This document shows, piece after piece, positions 10,085 through 19,844 of a stretch of 64,000 nt of DNA (position 1 is the first letter of the stretch; each line of letters starts with the position of its first letter). The position numbers and the translations under genes are program-made. Below the pieces are notes generated by a model, which saw nothing but the letters and a program-made list of their open reading frames with translations, did no database searches and was not told the origin of the DNA. The stretch is from JAGQRJ01 sp041402045 (GTDB taxonomy: Bacteria; Planctomycetota; J058): positions 61,861-125,860 of the forward strand of contig JAWKSZ010000017.1 in assembly GCA_041402045.1 (NCBI GenBank). Reading direction: 5' to 3'.

Positions 10085-10762
10085 TCATTGCGCACCCCCG
10101 TCCAGCTCCTTGAGGTAGTCCACGGCGACGCGCCGCATTTCGCGGTCCTTCTCCGGGGTCAGCTCGAGGAAGCGGCGGAAGAGGCGCGCGGCCTCCTGCC
10201 GACTGCCCAGGTCGTACTCGACGAGGGCCTTGTTGTAGATCGCTTGCGCGTGGTTGGGCTCGAGCTCGAGCACGTGCTCGTAGGCGTCGCGCGCCAGCTC
10301 CAACGCGTCCTGGGTGAGGTAGGCGTTGCCCAGGTTCTGCCAGGCCGGCACGAAGTGCGGGTTGATCACCAGGCACTTGCGGTACTGGGTGACCTCGTAG
10401 CCGTAGCGGCCCTGATAGAAGTAGCAGAGCCCGAGCTTGAAGTGCGCCCGGTAGAACTCGGGGTCGACGGTGAGCGCCTGCTTGAACTCGCGCTCGGCGG
10501 CGTCGTAGTCGTTGCGGTTCATGCTCGCGACGCCGCTGAGGTAGATCTCGCGGGCGAGCTGGGTGCGCGCGCCGGGCTGCTCCTCGGTGCGCGGCGGGAG
10601 GTCGGCCTCGAGGTCGCGGCCCTCGTCTACGGCCTGGGTCTCGGCCATGGGGGTCGGCGTCTGAGGCTGGTAGACCGGCTGATCGGTAGTCTCCGGGCCC
10701 GCACAGCCCATGAGGGCGCCGAAAGCAATCGAGAGCGTCGAAGCGAATCGCACCGTGCGCAT
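10085..10762 (-). CDS. TPR lipoprotein
   Basis: 225 residues. A start at 10762 gives MRTVRFASTLSIAFGALMGC, a lipoprotein signal with the lipid-accepting Cys at residue 20; an in-frame ATG four codons upstream is also possible. After a Pro/Gln-rich linker, residues about 80-220 form at least four tetratricopeptide units (DYDAAEREFKQALTVDPEFY, RAHFKLGLCYFYQGRY, FVPAWQNLGNAYLTQ, AQAIYNKALVEYDLGSRQEA). It is probably an envelope-anchored scaffold. The next gene downstream on this part of the strand is separated, but the neighbouring TPR lipoprotein at 10978-11499 shares the same repeats (YRKCL.[IL]NP), so the two are paralogues. Confidence 0.8.
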   Translation of the reverse strand: MRTVRFASTLSIAFGALMGCAGPETTDQPVYQPQTPTPMAETQAVDEGRDLEADLPPRTEEQPGARTQLAREIYLSGVASMNRNDYDAAEREFKQALTVDPEFYRAHFKLGLCYFYQGRYGYEVTQYRKCLVINPHFVPAWQNLGNAYLTQDALELARDAYEHVLELEPNHAQAIYNKALVEYDLGSRQEAARLFRRFLELTPEKDREMRRVAVDYLKELDGGAQ

Positions 10763-10977
10763 GCCGTCTCCCATCTTCACCCTAGCCACGCCGCCCGAGC
10801 GCTGCCAGCGATCGGGGCGTTTTATGTCCCGAACTGGGACATACTTCGCACGACAAAGGGTCACTCGTCCCCGGCAGTCTACCCCAGCAGGTCACGCGGG
10901 ATAGGGGCCGTCCGCGAGGTCGCAAAGACTACGGCGCCGTGAGCCCGGCGTCCGTCGGCCCGAACCGGCCACGAGGC

Positions 10978-11499
10978 CTACTCCTGTCGGCGCGCGACGG
11001 CCTCGAGCATGAGCAGAGCGCGCTCGGCGTTGGCGTCGCCGGGGGCCAGGGCCACGAGCTGGCGGAAGCAGTCCCGGGCCGAGGCGATCTCGTCGCGAGC
11101 CGTGTAGGCCGAGCCCAGGTGGTAGAGCGCGTTCTTGTGCTGCGGGTTGAGCGCCAGGCACTTGCGGTACTCGAGGATCTCGAGGTCGTAGTTCCCCAGC
11201 TGGTACTGGCAGCGGCCCAGGCGGTAGTGCACGCGGTACTGGGTGGGGAACTCCCGCAGCGAGGCGTTGAACGCGACCACCGCGTCGCCGTAGCGGCGCT
11301 CGGCCATGGCCGTCAGCCCGCGCTTGTACCAGGCCTCGGCGCGCTCGAGGGTCACGAGCTCGGGCGCCGGAGAGACCTCGTCCCCCGGCGGCAGCACACA
11401 GCCCAACGGCAGCGCGCAGACGGCGAGCACCCACAGCCAACGCATGGGCACCACCCTACCTGGCGACCCATGCCGCTTCAACGCGTACACAGCGCTCAT
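10978..11499 (-). CDS. TPR lipoprotein, paralogue of its neighbour
   Basis: 173 residues from an ATG that overlaps the upstream stop codon as ATGA, a sign of translational coupling; a second ATG at 11445 would give a more usual lipoprotein signal (MRWLWVLAVCALPLGC). Lipobox LPLGC is clear with either start. Three to four TPR units follow (AMAERRYGDAVVAFNASL, YRVHYRLGRCQYQLGNY, KNALYHLGSAYTARDEIA). They match the sibling lipoprotein 200 bases downstream, including the shared YRKCLALNP element, so a tandem duplication is likely. It sits at the end of a minus-strand run that begins with the sensor kinase at 15798. Confidence 0.78.
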   Translation of the reverse strand: MSAVYALKRHGSPGRVVPMRWLWVLAVCALPLGCVLPPGDEVSPAPELVTLERAEAWYKRGLTAMAERRYGDAVVAFNASLREFPTQYRVHYRLGRCQYQLGNYDLEILEYRKCLALNPQHKNALYHLGSAYTARDEIASARDCFRQLVALAPGDANAERALLMLEAVARRQE

Positions 11500-12401
11500 T
11501 TCCGCTCCCTCGGACGCCGGGCCTCGTTCAGCGCGCGCTCGGCGACCAGCGCCTCGATCTGCTGGGCCCGCGCCAGGTAGCGCTCGGCCCGCGCGTGAAA
11601 GCTCTGCACCACGTCGTCCGCCCGCCCCAGGGCCTCGCGGGTGCGCTGGATCAGGATCGGCAGGCGCTCGTGGGCGATCCCGCGCTTGGCGAGGGCGTCC
11701 AGGCGCTCGAGGCGCTCGCTGAGCCGGGTGTGCTCCGGCAGCAGCTTGCGCTCCTCCCGCGAGGCCTCGTCCGAGAACTCGCGGTAGAACAGCGCGAGCT
11801 TCTTGAGCTCCTCGACGCTCTTGCCGCCGGTCTCCTGCTCGACGCTGGGCAGCGGCGGGATCTCGCGCTTGGCCCACTTCGAGCGCTCGAGGTCCTCGAG
11901 CAGCGGCAGGTCCTCGAGGGCCTTCTCGACCATGGCGTCCGCCTGCTGCTTGCGCGGCGGGGTCAGGCTCAGCGCGCGCTCGGCGACCTCGAACAGGCGG
12001 TCGGTGTAGCCCCGGATCGCCCCGATCAGCCGCAGTCGGCGCGCCTGCTCGAGCGTGCCTTGCTGGTCGAGCACGCGCTCCTGCTGCGCCACCTGGTCGG
12101 CCACCGAGCGCAGGGCCTGTCGCGCCTGCTCCAGCTTGCTCTGGCGGATCAGGCGCCAGGCCCAGGAGGAGCTCTTCAGCTCGCGCTCGACCGCCGCCAC
12201 CTGCTGGGACTTCTGCGCCCGGTCCTTGCGCATGCGCTCGAGGGACTCCTCCACCTCGTCCATGCTCGCCTTGACCCGGCCCCACTCCTCGAACGCCTGG
12301 TCGCGGGCCTCCTCCAGCTCGCCCAGGCTCTGGGCCTGCGCCGGGAGCGCCGCGCCACACAGCGCGCCTACGAGGGCAACGATCGCGAGGACCCGGGCCA
12401 T
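11496..12401 (-). CDS. Exported coiled-coil protein
   Basis: 301 residues with a signal peptide (VLAIVALVGALCGAALPAQAQ). The mature protein is almost entirely heptad-patterned helix rich in Glu, Arg, Leu and Ala (for example EEARDQAFEEWGRVKASMDEV and EEARDQ-type runs through about residue 290). It has a short Pro-rich break (REIPPLPSVEQETGGKS) near residue 185. The composition suggests an elongated periplasmic helical hairpin. No enzymatic motif is present. It lies between the response-regulator gene (8 bases away) and the TPR lipoprotein (overlapping by 4 bases), so it is co-transcribed with both. Confidence 0.7.
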   Translation of the reverse strand: MARVLAIVALVGALCGAALPAQAQSLGELEEARDQAFEEWGRVKASMDEVEESLERMRKDRAQKSQQVAAVERELKSSSWAWRLIRQSKLEQARQALRSVADQVAQQERVLDQQGTLEQARRLRLIGAIRGYTDRLFEVAERALSLTPPRKQQADAMVEKALEDLPLLEDLERSKWAKREIPPLPSVEQETGGKSVEELKKLALFYREFSDEASREERKLLPEHTRLSERLERLDALAKRGIAHERLPILIQRTREALGRADDVVQSFHARAERYLARAQQIEALVAERALNEARRPRERK

Positions 12402-12409
12402 GCTGACGA

Positions 12410-13776
<1,367 letters not shown>

Positions 13777-13792
<16 letters not shown>

Positions 13793-15798
13793 GTGGTCTC
13801 CCGGGTGTCGCGCTCGCCGGTCTTGACGGTGGCGCCGGTCAGCGGCAAGCGGATCACGAACTCGGCGCCCCCGCCGGCGGCGGCGCGCACGCCGACCTTT
13901 CCGCCGTGGGCCCCGAGGGTCTTGTGCACGATCGCGAGCCCCAGGCCGGTGCCGGCGGCGCGCGTGGTGTAGAGGGGGTCGAAGATCCGCTCGCGGTCCT
14001 CCGCGGGGATCCCGGGGCCCGTGTCGCGGAAGCGCACGGTCACCGTGTCCGACGAGACCCGCGCGCCGACCGCCAGCGAGCCGCCCTCGCCCATGGCCTC
14101 GAACGCGTTCTGCGCGAGGTTCGTGAAGGCCGAGCGGATCAGGGTCCGGTCCAGGGTCAGGAGCGGGAGCGAGGGGTCGAGCTCGAACTCGACCGTGAAG
14201 CGCCCGGGGTCGTCCAGGCCGCCCTCGCCCACCGCCTGCAGCGCGGCCTCCACGCTCTCGTGCAGGATCGGGCGCAGGTCGTTGAGCTCGCGGCGCATGC
14301 TGTTGTCGCGGGCGAAGGAGAGGAACTGCTCGAGGAACGAGTTCAGCCCCTCGACCTCCTGCCGCAGGCGCCCGGCCAGGCGCGCCGCGTCCTTGCCGTC
14401 CTTGCGCTCGATCAGCTCGGCGAACCCGCTGATCGCGCCCAGGGGGTTGCGGATCTCGTGGGCGAGGCCGGCGCCCAGGTTGCCGATCGCCGCCAGGCGC
14501 TCGTTGCGCGAGACCGCGCGCCGGAGCTGCTCGACCTCGGTCCGGTCGTCGACCAGGGCCGCCGCGCCCAGGAGCGCGCCGTCCTCGGCGTGCAGCGGCG
14601 CGCAGCTCAGCTCGACCGGGCGCTGCTCGTTCTCCTCCTCGCCGGGGATCCCGATCAGGACCTTGTCGCTGCGCGAGCCCTCGAGCGCGCGGCGCAGCGC
14701 CTGGCTGACCTGGTGGTCGGCGCCGAACACCGCGTCCAGGGGCTGGCCGGGCTCGCCCTCGCGCCCCAGGATCCGACGCGCCGCCGGGTTGAGCACGGTC
14801 AGCTCGGCCGCGGTGTCGACGGCGACCACGCCGGTGGGCACGCCGGCCACGAAGTAGTTCGAGTAGCCCTGGAGGTAGACCGCGCGCTCCTTGGCCTGGG
14901 CGTAGAGCTGGCGCAGCTCCTGGTCCTTCTCGCGCAGGCCCTCGACCATTTCGTTGTAGTGCTCGGTCAGCACGCCGATCTCGTCGGGCCAGCGGATCTT
15001 GGCGGGCTCGGGGCCCGCGTCGCCCTTCATGGAGCGCACGAGGCGATAGATCGGCACGTGCACGCGGTGGCGCACCAGGAGCACCGCGGTCGCGAGCACC
15101 GTCAGCGCCGCCAGCGCGGCCAACACCAGGAAGCGCGCCACGACCTCCCCCAGCGCGGCCTGGAACTCCGCCGGGAGCTCGACCCCGACCAGCGCCACGA
15201 CCTCGCCTCGCGGCCCGAGGATCGGGGCGTAGCCGCCCTTCACCAGGCGCTCGCCGCCCTCGCTGTGGGGGTAGCGGTAGAGGCTGCTCGTCGTCGGCCC
15301 CAGCTCCGTCACGGCGCGCTCGTAGGCCGCCTCGTCGGCGAGCAGCCGCCCCCGGGGGTCCGCGTCCTCGCGGCTCGAGGCCAGGACGGTGGGGGACCCG
15401 CCGTCGGGGTTCGGGGAGAAGACCACGATCTCGCTGACCCGGGTCTTGGCCTGATACGCCACGAGCTCCTTGCGCAGCGCCTCCCGCGCGAGGAGCTGCG
15501 CCCGGGGGAGGTCGCTCGTGGCCTGGAGCACGTAGGGCGAGGCCTCGAGGTGCGCGGCGGTGAGCGAGGCGGTGTCCTCGAGCCGCCGGGCGAGCTCGCG
15601 CTCGAGCGCCTCGCGGGCGGTGTCGCGGATCAGGGCGCCGGCCACGGTGAACACCGCGACCGTCACCGCGGAGAGGGTGATCGCGAAGGTGTAGAGCAGC
15701 TTGGTGCCGAATGCCCGGCGCCTGCTCAGTCGGCGGGCCCGGCGCTCGCGCCGATCTTCGGGGTTTACCTCGTCGTCGAGGTCCTCGGGGGTCTCCAC
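13777..15798 (-). CDS. Membrane PAS sensor histidine kinase (NtrB/ZraS type)
   Basis: About 673 residues from a GTG at 15798 (VETPEDLDDEV); the open frame continues upstream but its codons look non-coding, and no strong ribosome site fixes the start. Order: TM1 (KLLYTFAITLSAVTVAVFTV), an extracytoplasmic sensor of about 170 residues, TM2 (LAALAALTVLATAVLL), HAMP, a PAS domain (VPTGVVAVDTAAELTVLNPA), HisKA (LGAGLAHEIRNPLGAISGF) and HATPase (NLAQNAFEAM, DTGPGIP, GTGLGLAIVHK). All catalytic boxes are present. It is the first gene of the minus-strand operon with the NtrC-type regulator and an exported coiled-coil and TPR set, which suggests an envelope-stress or nutrient signal. Confidence 0.92.
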
Positions 15799-16014
15799 GC
15801 CGCGCAGCCTAGCAACTCCCTGTCCGAAAGTTCCTCGCGGCCGATTCGACGGAGGCCGCGTACCGGCTCGCGTGCAGGCTTGGCCAGCCCGCAGTGCACG
15901 GCAGCGGGCAAAGGGGGCTGGCAGAGTGTCGGCCGTAAACGCTAAAATATCCGCCACGCGTGCGTCCTAACTCCTTGTCAGGCGCGCCCGCGTCCCCAGA
16001 AAGAGGGAACCAGC

Positions 16015-16713
16015 GTGAGCAAGCTCCGTAACGTCAACGAACTGCGCTGGAGGAGCCGCGGCCCTCGGCTCCCGGACACCGTGCTCGACGCGGTCACCCT
16101 CAAGATCCAGGCGAGCCTCCCGCCGACCTACCGCGAGTATCTCTCGCAAATGGACGGCGGGCGCCTGGCGAACGCGAGCTTCCTCTGCGAGGGGCGCGAG
16201 TGGGTCATGGAGGGGATCTACCCCGTGGCCGAGGCCACCGACCGCGGCGCCAAGCTGCAGAAGGCGGGCAAGCTCCCCGAGGGGATCATTCCGATCGCCT
16301 TCCTCCCCGACCAGGACGCGGCCGAGCGCAAGGGCCCGCCCGTGGTGTTCATGGACGTGGCCGACACCGGCAAGGTCTTCATTCGCACCAGCCCGCGCGC
16401 GCGCTGGGGTGAGGAGGACTCGGTGTTCGTGATCGCCAAGTCCTTCGGCGAGTTCCTCGGCGGCCTGGGTCACCCGGGCACCGAGCTCAAGCCGCAGCGC
16501 AAGGCGGCGAAGAAGAAGACGGCGGCCAAGAAGAAGGCCGCCGCCAAGGCCGAGCCCAAGAAGGCCGCCAAGACGAAGGCCGCGCCGAAGAAGAAGGCCG
16601 CCGCCAAGAAGAAGGCCGCGCCGAAGAAGAAGGCCGCCAAGAAGAAGGCCACGGCCAAGAAGGCGACCAAGAAGACGGCCGCCAAGAAGACGGCGACCAA
16701 GAAGCGCCGCTGA
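16015..16713 (+). CDS. SUKH (SMI1/KNR4)-like protein with histone-H1-like tail
   Basis: 232 residues; GTG start. Residues about 10-155 look like a SUKH/SMI1-KNR4 domain: LPPTYREYLSQMDGGRL is close to the family's 'LPxDYxxFLxxxNGG' signature, followed by alternating strands (PIAFLPDQDAA, PPVVFMDVAD, DSVFVIAKSFGEFL). From residue about 160 the chain becomes a Lys/Ala repeat tail (AAKKK, AKKKAAAK, PKKKAA), ending KKRR. This is the composition of bacterial histone-H1-like and eukaryotic H1 C-termini and should bind DNA or RNA. SUKH domains are best known as immunity or scaffold modules; fusion to such a tail is unusual. It is a single-gene unit with its own hairpin terminator. Confidence 0.7.
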   Translation: MSKLRNVNELRWRSRGPRLPDTVLDAVTLKIQASLPPTYREYLSQMDGGRLANASFLCEGREWVMEGIYPVAEATDRGAKLQKAGKLPEGIIPIAFLPDQDAAERKGPPVVFMDVADTGKVFIRTSPRARWGEEDSVFVIAKSFGEFLGGLGHPGTELKPQRKAAKKKTAAKKKAAAKAEPKKAAKTKAAPKKKAAAKKKAAPKKKAAKKKATAKKATKKTAAKKTATKKRR

Positions 16714-16733
16714 GCGCGCCTCGGTCTGCACCG

Positions 16734-16761
16734 CGAAGCCCGGCCAGCGCGCCGGGCTTCG
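16734..16761 (+). terminator. Hairpin terminator after SUKH/H1-like gene
   Basis: Perfect 10-bp stem CGAAGCCCGG / CCGGGCTTCG with an 8-base loop, 20 bases past the stop codon. No clear U-tract follows (tcgcgtgtgg), so efficiency is uncertain. Confidence 0.6.
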
Positions 16762-16780
16762 TCGCGTGTGGGGTAGCTCG

Positions 16781-17929
16781 CTAGACCTCGGCGTAGAGCG
16801 CGCTGAGGTCCCGGGCGTAGCGCGCGAAGGAGAAGCGCTCGAGCGCGTCCTCGCGCGCGGCGCGACCCATGGCCCGCGCCCGCTCGCGGTCGCCGGCCAG
16901 GGCGCGGAACGCGGCGAGCATGCTCTCGGGGGTCTCGTCGATCAGGAGCCCGGTCTCGCCGTCCTTGACCAGCTCGGGGAGCATGCCGCGCCGGGTGGTG
17001 ATCGCGGGGAGCCCCATGGCCAGGGCCTCGCGCACCGCGCGGCAGGTGCCGTCGGAGCCGGGCACGAGGAACAGCTTGGCGTCGAAGCTCGCCAGCGTCG
17101 CCACGTAGTCCTCGCCGGAGACGTAGCCCGCGAAGTGCACGCGGTCGGCGAGGCCCAGCTCCTGGACGGGACCCCGGGCCACGGCGTCCTGGTGCGTGCC
17201 GCGGCCCACGATCACCAGGTGCAGCTCGGGCAGGGCCTCCCGCGCCGCGGCCAGGGTCTCGAGCAGGAGCTCGAAGCGCCGGTGGGTCTGCATGCGGGCC
17301 ACGATCCCCACGCAGAACGCGCCCTCGGGCACCCCCAGCGCGGCGCGGCGCGGCGCGACCCCGCGGCTGGGGTCGAAGCGCTCGGTGTCGATCGGCGGGG
17401 GCAGGCTCGTGACCCGGGCCGGGTCCAGGTCGTAGCGCGCGGCGTCTCGCTGCAGCGTCGCCGCGACCTGCTCGCTCAGGCACACCAGGCGCGCGGTCAT
17501 GCCGCCCAGGGTCTTCTTCACCCGTCGGCTCGGCGCCGGGGGCTCGCCGTCGTAGAGGCTGCGCACGATCGGGATCGGGCGGCCCGCCTTGTGCACCGCG
17601 TAGCCCGCCAGGAGGTGGTCGTTCGGCAGGTGGCAGTGCACGACGTCGGGCGGGGTCTCGCGCAGGTAGCGCGCCAGGCGGCGCACGTCGAGCAGCGCGC
17701 GCAGCGGCGAGTAGTGCTTGCCCAGCTGCACCCCGGCCAGGGGGGGCTCGGGCAGCCCGCGCTCCTCGGCCAGGAGCTGCAGCCAGCGGTCGCGGTACTT
17801 CGTGCGCCGCACGTCGCTGGAGTAGAACAGCGCGTCCACGCCCTGCCCGCGCAGGGCGCGGGCCGTCTCCAGCGCCAGCTCCGCCGGCCCGGTGATCTTG
17901 TGGTTGGAGAAGAGGTGGAGGACCTTCAC
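16781..17929 (-). CDS. Glycosyltransferase family 4 (GT-B fold)
   Basis: 382 residues. The N-terminal domain has the GT4 opening (VLHLFSNHKITGPAELAL, a Gly-containing acceptor loop) and DVVHCHLPNDHLLAG. The C-terminal donor domain shows VGIVARMQTHRRFELLLE, LVIVGRGTH, VHFAGYV and the nucleotide-sugar motif region PGSDGTCRAVREALAMGLPAI, where E-x7-E is partly kept. It probably transfers a sugar from a nucleotide donor to a cell-envelope glycan; the substrate cannot be told. GTG start. It is the last gene of a six-gene minus-strand run, 18 bases after the cyclophilin-fusion gene. Confidence 0.85.
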   Translation of the reverse strand: MKVLHLFSNHKITGPAELALETARALRGQGVDALFYSSDVRRTKYRDRWLQLLAEERGLPEPPLAGVQLGKHYSPLRALLDVRRLARYLRETPPDVVHCHLPNDHLLAGYAVHKAGRPIPIVRSLYDGEPPAPSRRVKKTLGGMTARLVCLSEQVAATLQRDAARYDLDPARVTSLPPPIDTERFDPSRGVAPRRAALGVPEGAFCVGIVARMQTHRRFELLLETLAAAREALPELHLVIVGRGTHQDAVARGPVQELGLADRVHFAGYVSGEDYVATLASFDAKLFLVPGSDGTCRAVREALAMGLPAITTRRGMLPELVKDGETGLLIDETPESMLAAFRALAGDRERARAMGRAAREDALERFSFARYARDLSALYAEV

Positions 17930-17947
17930 GCGCGCGCGCGGAGAGCG

Positions 17948-18946
17948 CTAGCGCGCGACGAACACGAGCACGCCGTAGGGGGTCTCGACGGGGTCGGAGA
18001 CCTGGCCGGGCTCGAGCTTGAAGGCCGGGGCGAAGGAGGCGTCGACGCGGTTGGGCAGCAGGGTGAAGGGCTTGTCCTGGGCCGGCAGGTCGCAGTAGGT
18101 CACCGCGAGCTCCTTGATCCGGGCCTCGTCGGCGGTCTTCTCCCGGGCCAGCGCGCACAGGCGCTCGGCGGCGGCGCGGGCCTCCTCCTTGCTGCGGGTG
18201 GTCCAGGGCCAGGCGCGCTCGCTGCCCTGATACTGCACGCACAGGATCTCGACGCGCACCGCGGGCTTGGCCTCCTGGTTGGGGCTCGGGACCTTGGCGG
18301 GGTCGGCCTCGCCCGTCGACTCCGGCGGCGCGGGCTTGGTCAACGACCAGCCCTCGGCCTCCTCGCCCACGCGCTCGATCGTGACCTTCTTCATGACCAC
18401 GGGCTCCACGGGCTTGTCCATGGGTCCGGTCTTGACCTTGCCGATCTTGGTCAGCACGTCGAGGCCCTCGACTACCTTGCCGAACACCGAGTGCTTGTCG
18501 TTCAGGTGCGGGGTGTCGCCGAGGGTAATGAAGAACTGGCTGCCGTTGGTGTGGGGCCCGGCGTTGGCCATGGAGAGGATCCCCGGGCCCTGGTGGCGCA
18601 GCCGCTGGTGGAACTCGTCGGGGAACTGGTAGCCGGGGCCGCCGGTGCCGTCGCCCTTGGGGTCGCCGCCCTGGATCATGAACCCGTCGATGATCCGGTG
18701 GAAGGTCAGGCCGTCGTAGAACGGGCGCGTGACCTTCTTGCCCTCCTTGTCGGTGAACTCGATCGTGCCCTCGGCGAGGCCCACGAAGTTGGCCACGGTG
18801 TTGGGCGCGAGCTCGTGCTCGAGCTTGGCGACCATCGTCCCGTAGGTGGTCTCGAAGCGCGCGTAGATCCCGGGGGCGCGGTCCTGGGCCAGGAGCGTCA
18901 GGGCGCACAGCGCGAGCAGGCAGGGGATACGGAACAGGGTCTTCAC
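17948..18946 (-). CDS. Exported cyclophilin-parvulin fusion peptidyl-prolyl isomerase
   Basis: 332 residues from a GTG with an excellent GGAGGAG 4 bases upstream; this start yields a signal peptide (TLFRIPCLLALCALTLLAQ). Residues about 25-205 are a cyclophilin: ANFVGLAEG, FHRIIDGFMIQGGDP, NGSQFFITLGDTPHLNDKH, SVFGKVVEG, with the catalytic Arg and the Phe-x-x-Gln present. A linker rich in Pro/Glu leads to residues about 235-332, which look like a parvulin/SurA-type domain (YQGSERAWPWTTRSKEEA, ELAVTYCDLPA, FKLEPGQVSDPVETPYGVLV). Two unrelated isomerase folds in one chain is unusual. It likely folds envelope proteins in the periplasm. Confidence 0.85.
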   Translation of the reverse strand: MKTLFRIPCLLALCALTLLAQDRAPGIYARFETTYGTMVAKLEHELAPNTVANFVGLAEGTIEFTDKEGKKVTRPFYDGLTFHRIIDGFMIQGGDPKGDGTGGPGYQFPDEFHQRLRHQGPGILSMANAGPHTNGSQFFITLGDTPHLNDKHSVFGKVVEGLDVLTKIGKVKTGPMDKPVEPVVMKKVTIERVGEEAEGWSLTKPAPPESTGEADPAKVPSPNQEAKPAVRVEILCVQYQGSERAWPWTTRSKEEARAAAERLCALAREKTADEARIKELAVTYCDLPAQDKPFTLLPNRVDASFAPAFKLEPGQVSDPVETPYGVLVFVAR

Positions 18947-19021
18947 GGTCTCCTCCAGGCGGCAGAACTCCCGGTGAGCCAGCACCCTACCCGACGGGCT
19001 CGATTGCGCCAGCGCGGCCTG

Positions 19022-19837
19022 CTACAGGCCGAGGTCGGGGCTCAGCGCGTGCTCGATCGCGTCGCGCACCGCGACCTCCCCCGCCAGCCGGGCGGCGAAC
19101 AGCGCCGGCGCCGCGCGCTCGCGGAAGGGGCGGGCCAGGCCCAGGATCTCCATGGGCTTGAGCGGGCACAGCGGCGCCAGGGCCTGGGCCAGGCCGCCGG
19201 CGCCCACGAACCCGCAGTCGCTCAGCCGCGCGACCCAGCCCTCGCCGCGGCGCGCCCACTCGAGCTGGGTCCCCGCCTTGCGCAGCCGGGCCAGGATCCC
19301 CTCGACCTCCGGCGCGTCCGGCGGCAGCGTGACCGGGATCGCCACCTCGGGCTCCCAGCCCGGGCGGGTCAGCGTCGCCGCGGTCCGCGCCGCGTCCACG
19401 ATCTGCCACGCCGCCGGGTTCTGGCGCAGGGCGACCGTCTCCTGCAGCGAGGGCGTGAGCCGCTCCACGATCACGTCCTCGACGGTCTGCTGCGTGTCCG
19501 GGCAGGGGTCCGTGGCCCAGGCCTCGCAGGCGGCGAGGATCCGCCCCAGGGCCTCGCGCCGCGCGCGGTCCGCGGGCAGCGCCGCGCCGAGGGCCGCGCA
19601 CTGCATGCGCACGAAGACCTGCTGTCCGAAGGCGCGGAAGTCGAGGATCCAGGCGCGCAGCGACGCGGGGGGGTCGACCCGGTCCAGCGCGCGGCGCGCC
19701 GCCGGGTGCCCGAGGTGCGCGGCGAGGGCCACGCGCTCGGGGTCGACCTCTCCCGCGCGCAGGGCGGCGCGCAGGTAGCGCGCCGCCTGCTCCGGGTCGT
19801 CGCCGCCTCGGCTCAGCCCGCGGAGCTGCTCGTCCAC
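19022..19837 (-). CDS. Hypothetical protein
   Basis: 271 residues, no signal peptide or membrane segment. The N-terminus (ARYLRAALRAGEVDPERVALAAHLGHPAARRAL) resembles the short helical unit I recall from large myxobacterial and planctomycetal hypothetical protein families, but no name can be given. The rest is mixed alpha/beta with no catalytic motif. It begins 7 bases after the RNase R gene stop on the same strand, so it is co-transcribed with it. Confidence 0.6.
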   Translation of the reverse strand: MDEQLRGLSRGGDDPEQAARYLRAALRAGEVDPERVALAAHLGHPAARRALDRVDPPASLRAWILDFRAFGQQVFVRMQCAALGAALPADRARREALGRILAACEAWATDPCPDTQQTVEDVIVERLTPSLQETVALRQNPAAWQIVDAARTAATLTRPGWEPEVAIPVTLPPDAPEVEGILARLRKAGTQLEWARRGEGWVARLSDCGFVGAGGLAQALAPLCPLKPMEILGLARPFRERAAPALFAARLAGEVAVRDAIEHALSPDLGL

Positions 19838-19844
19838 CGGGACC

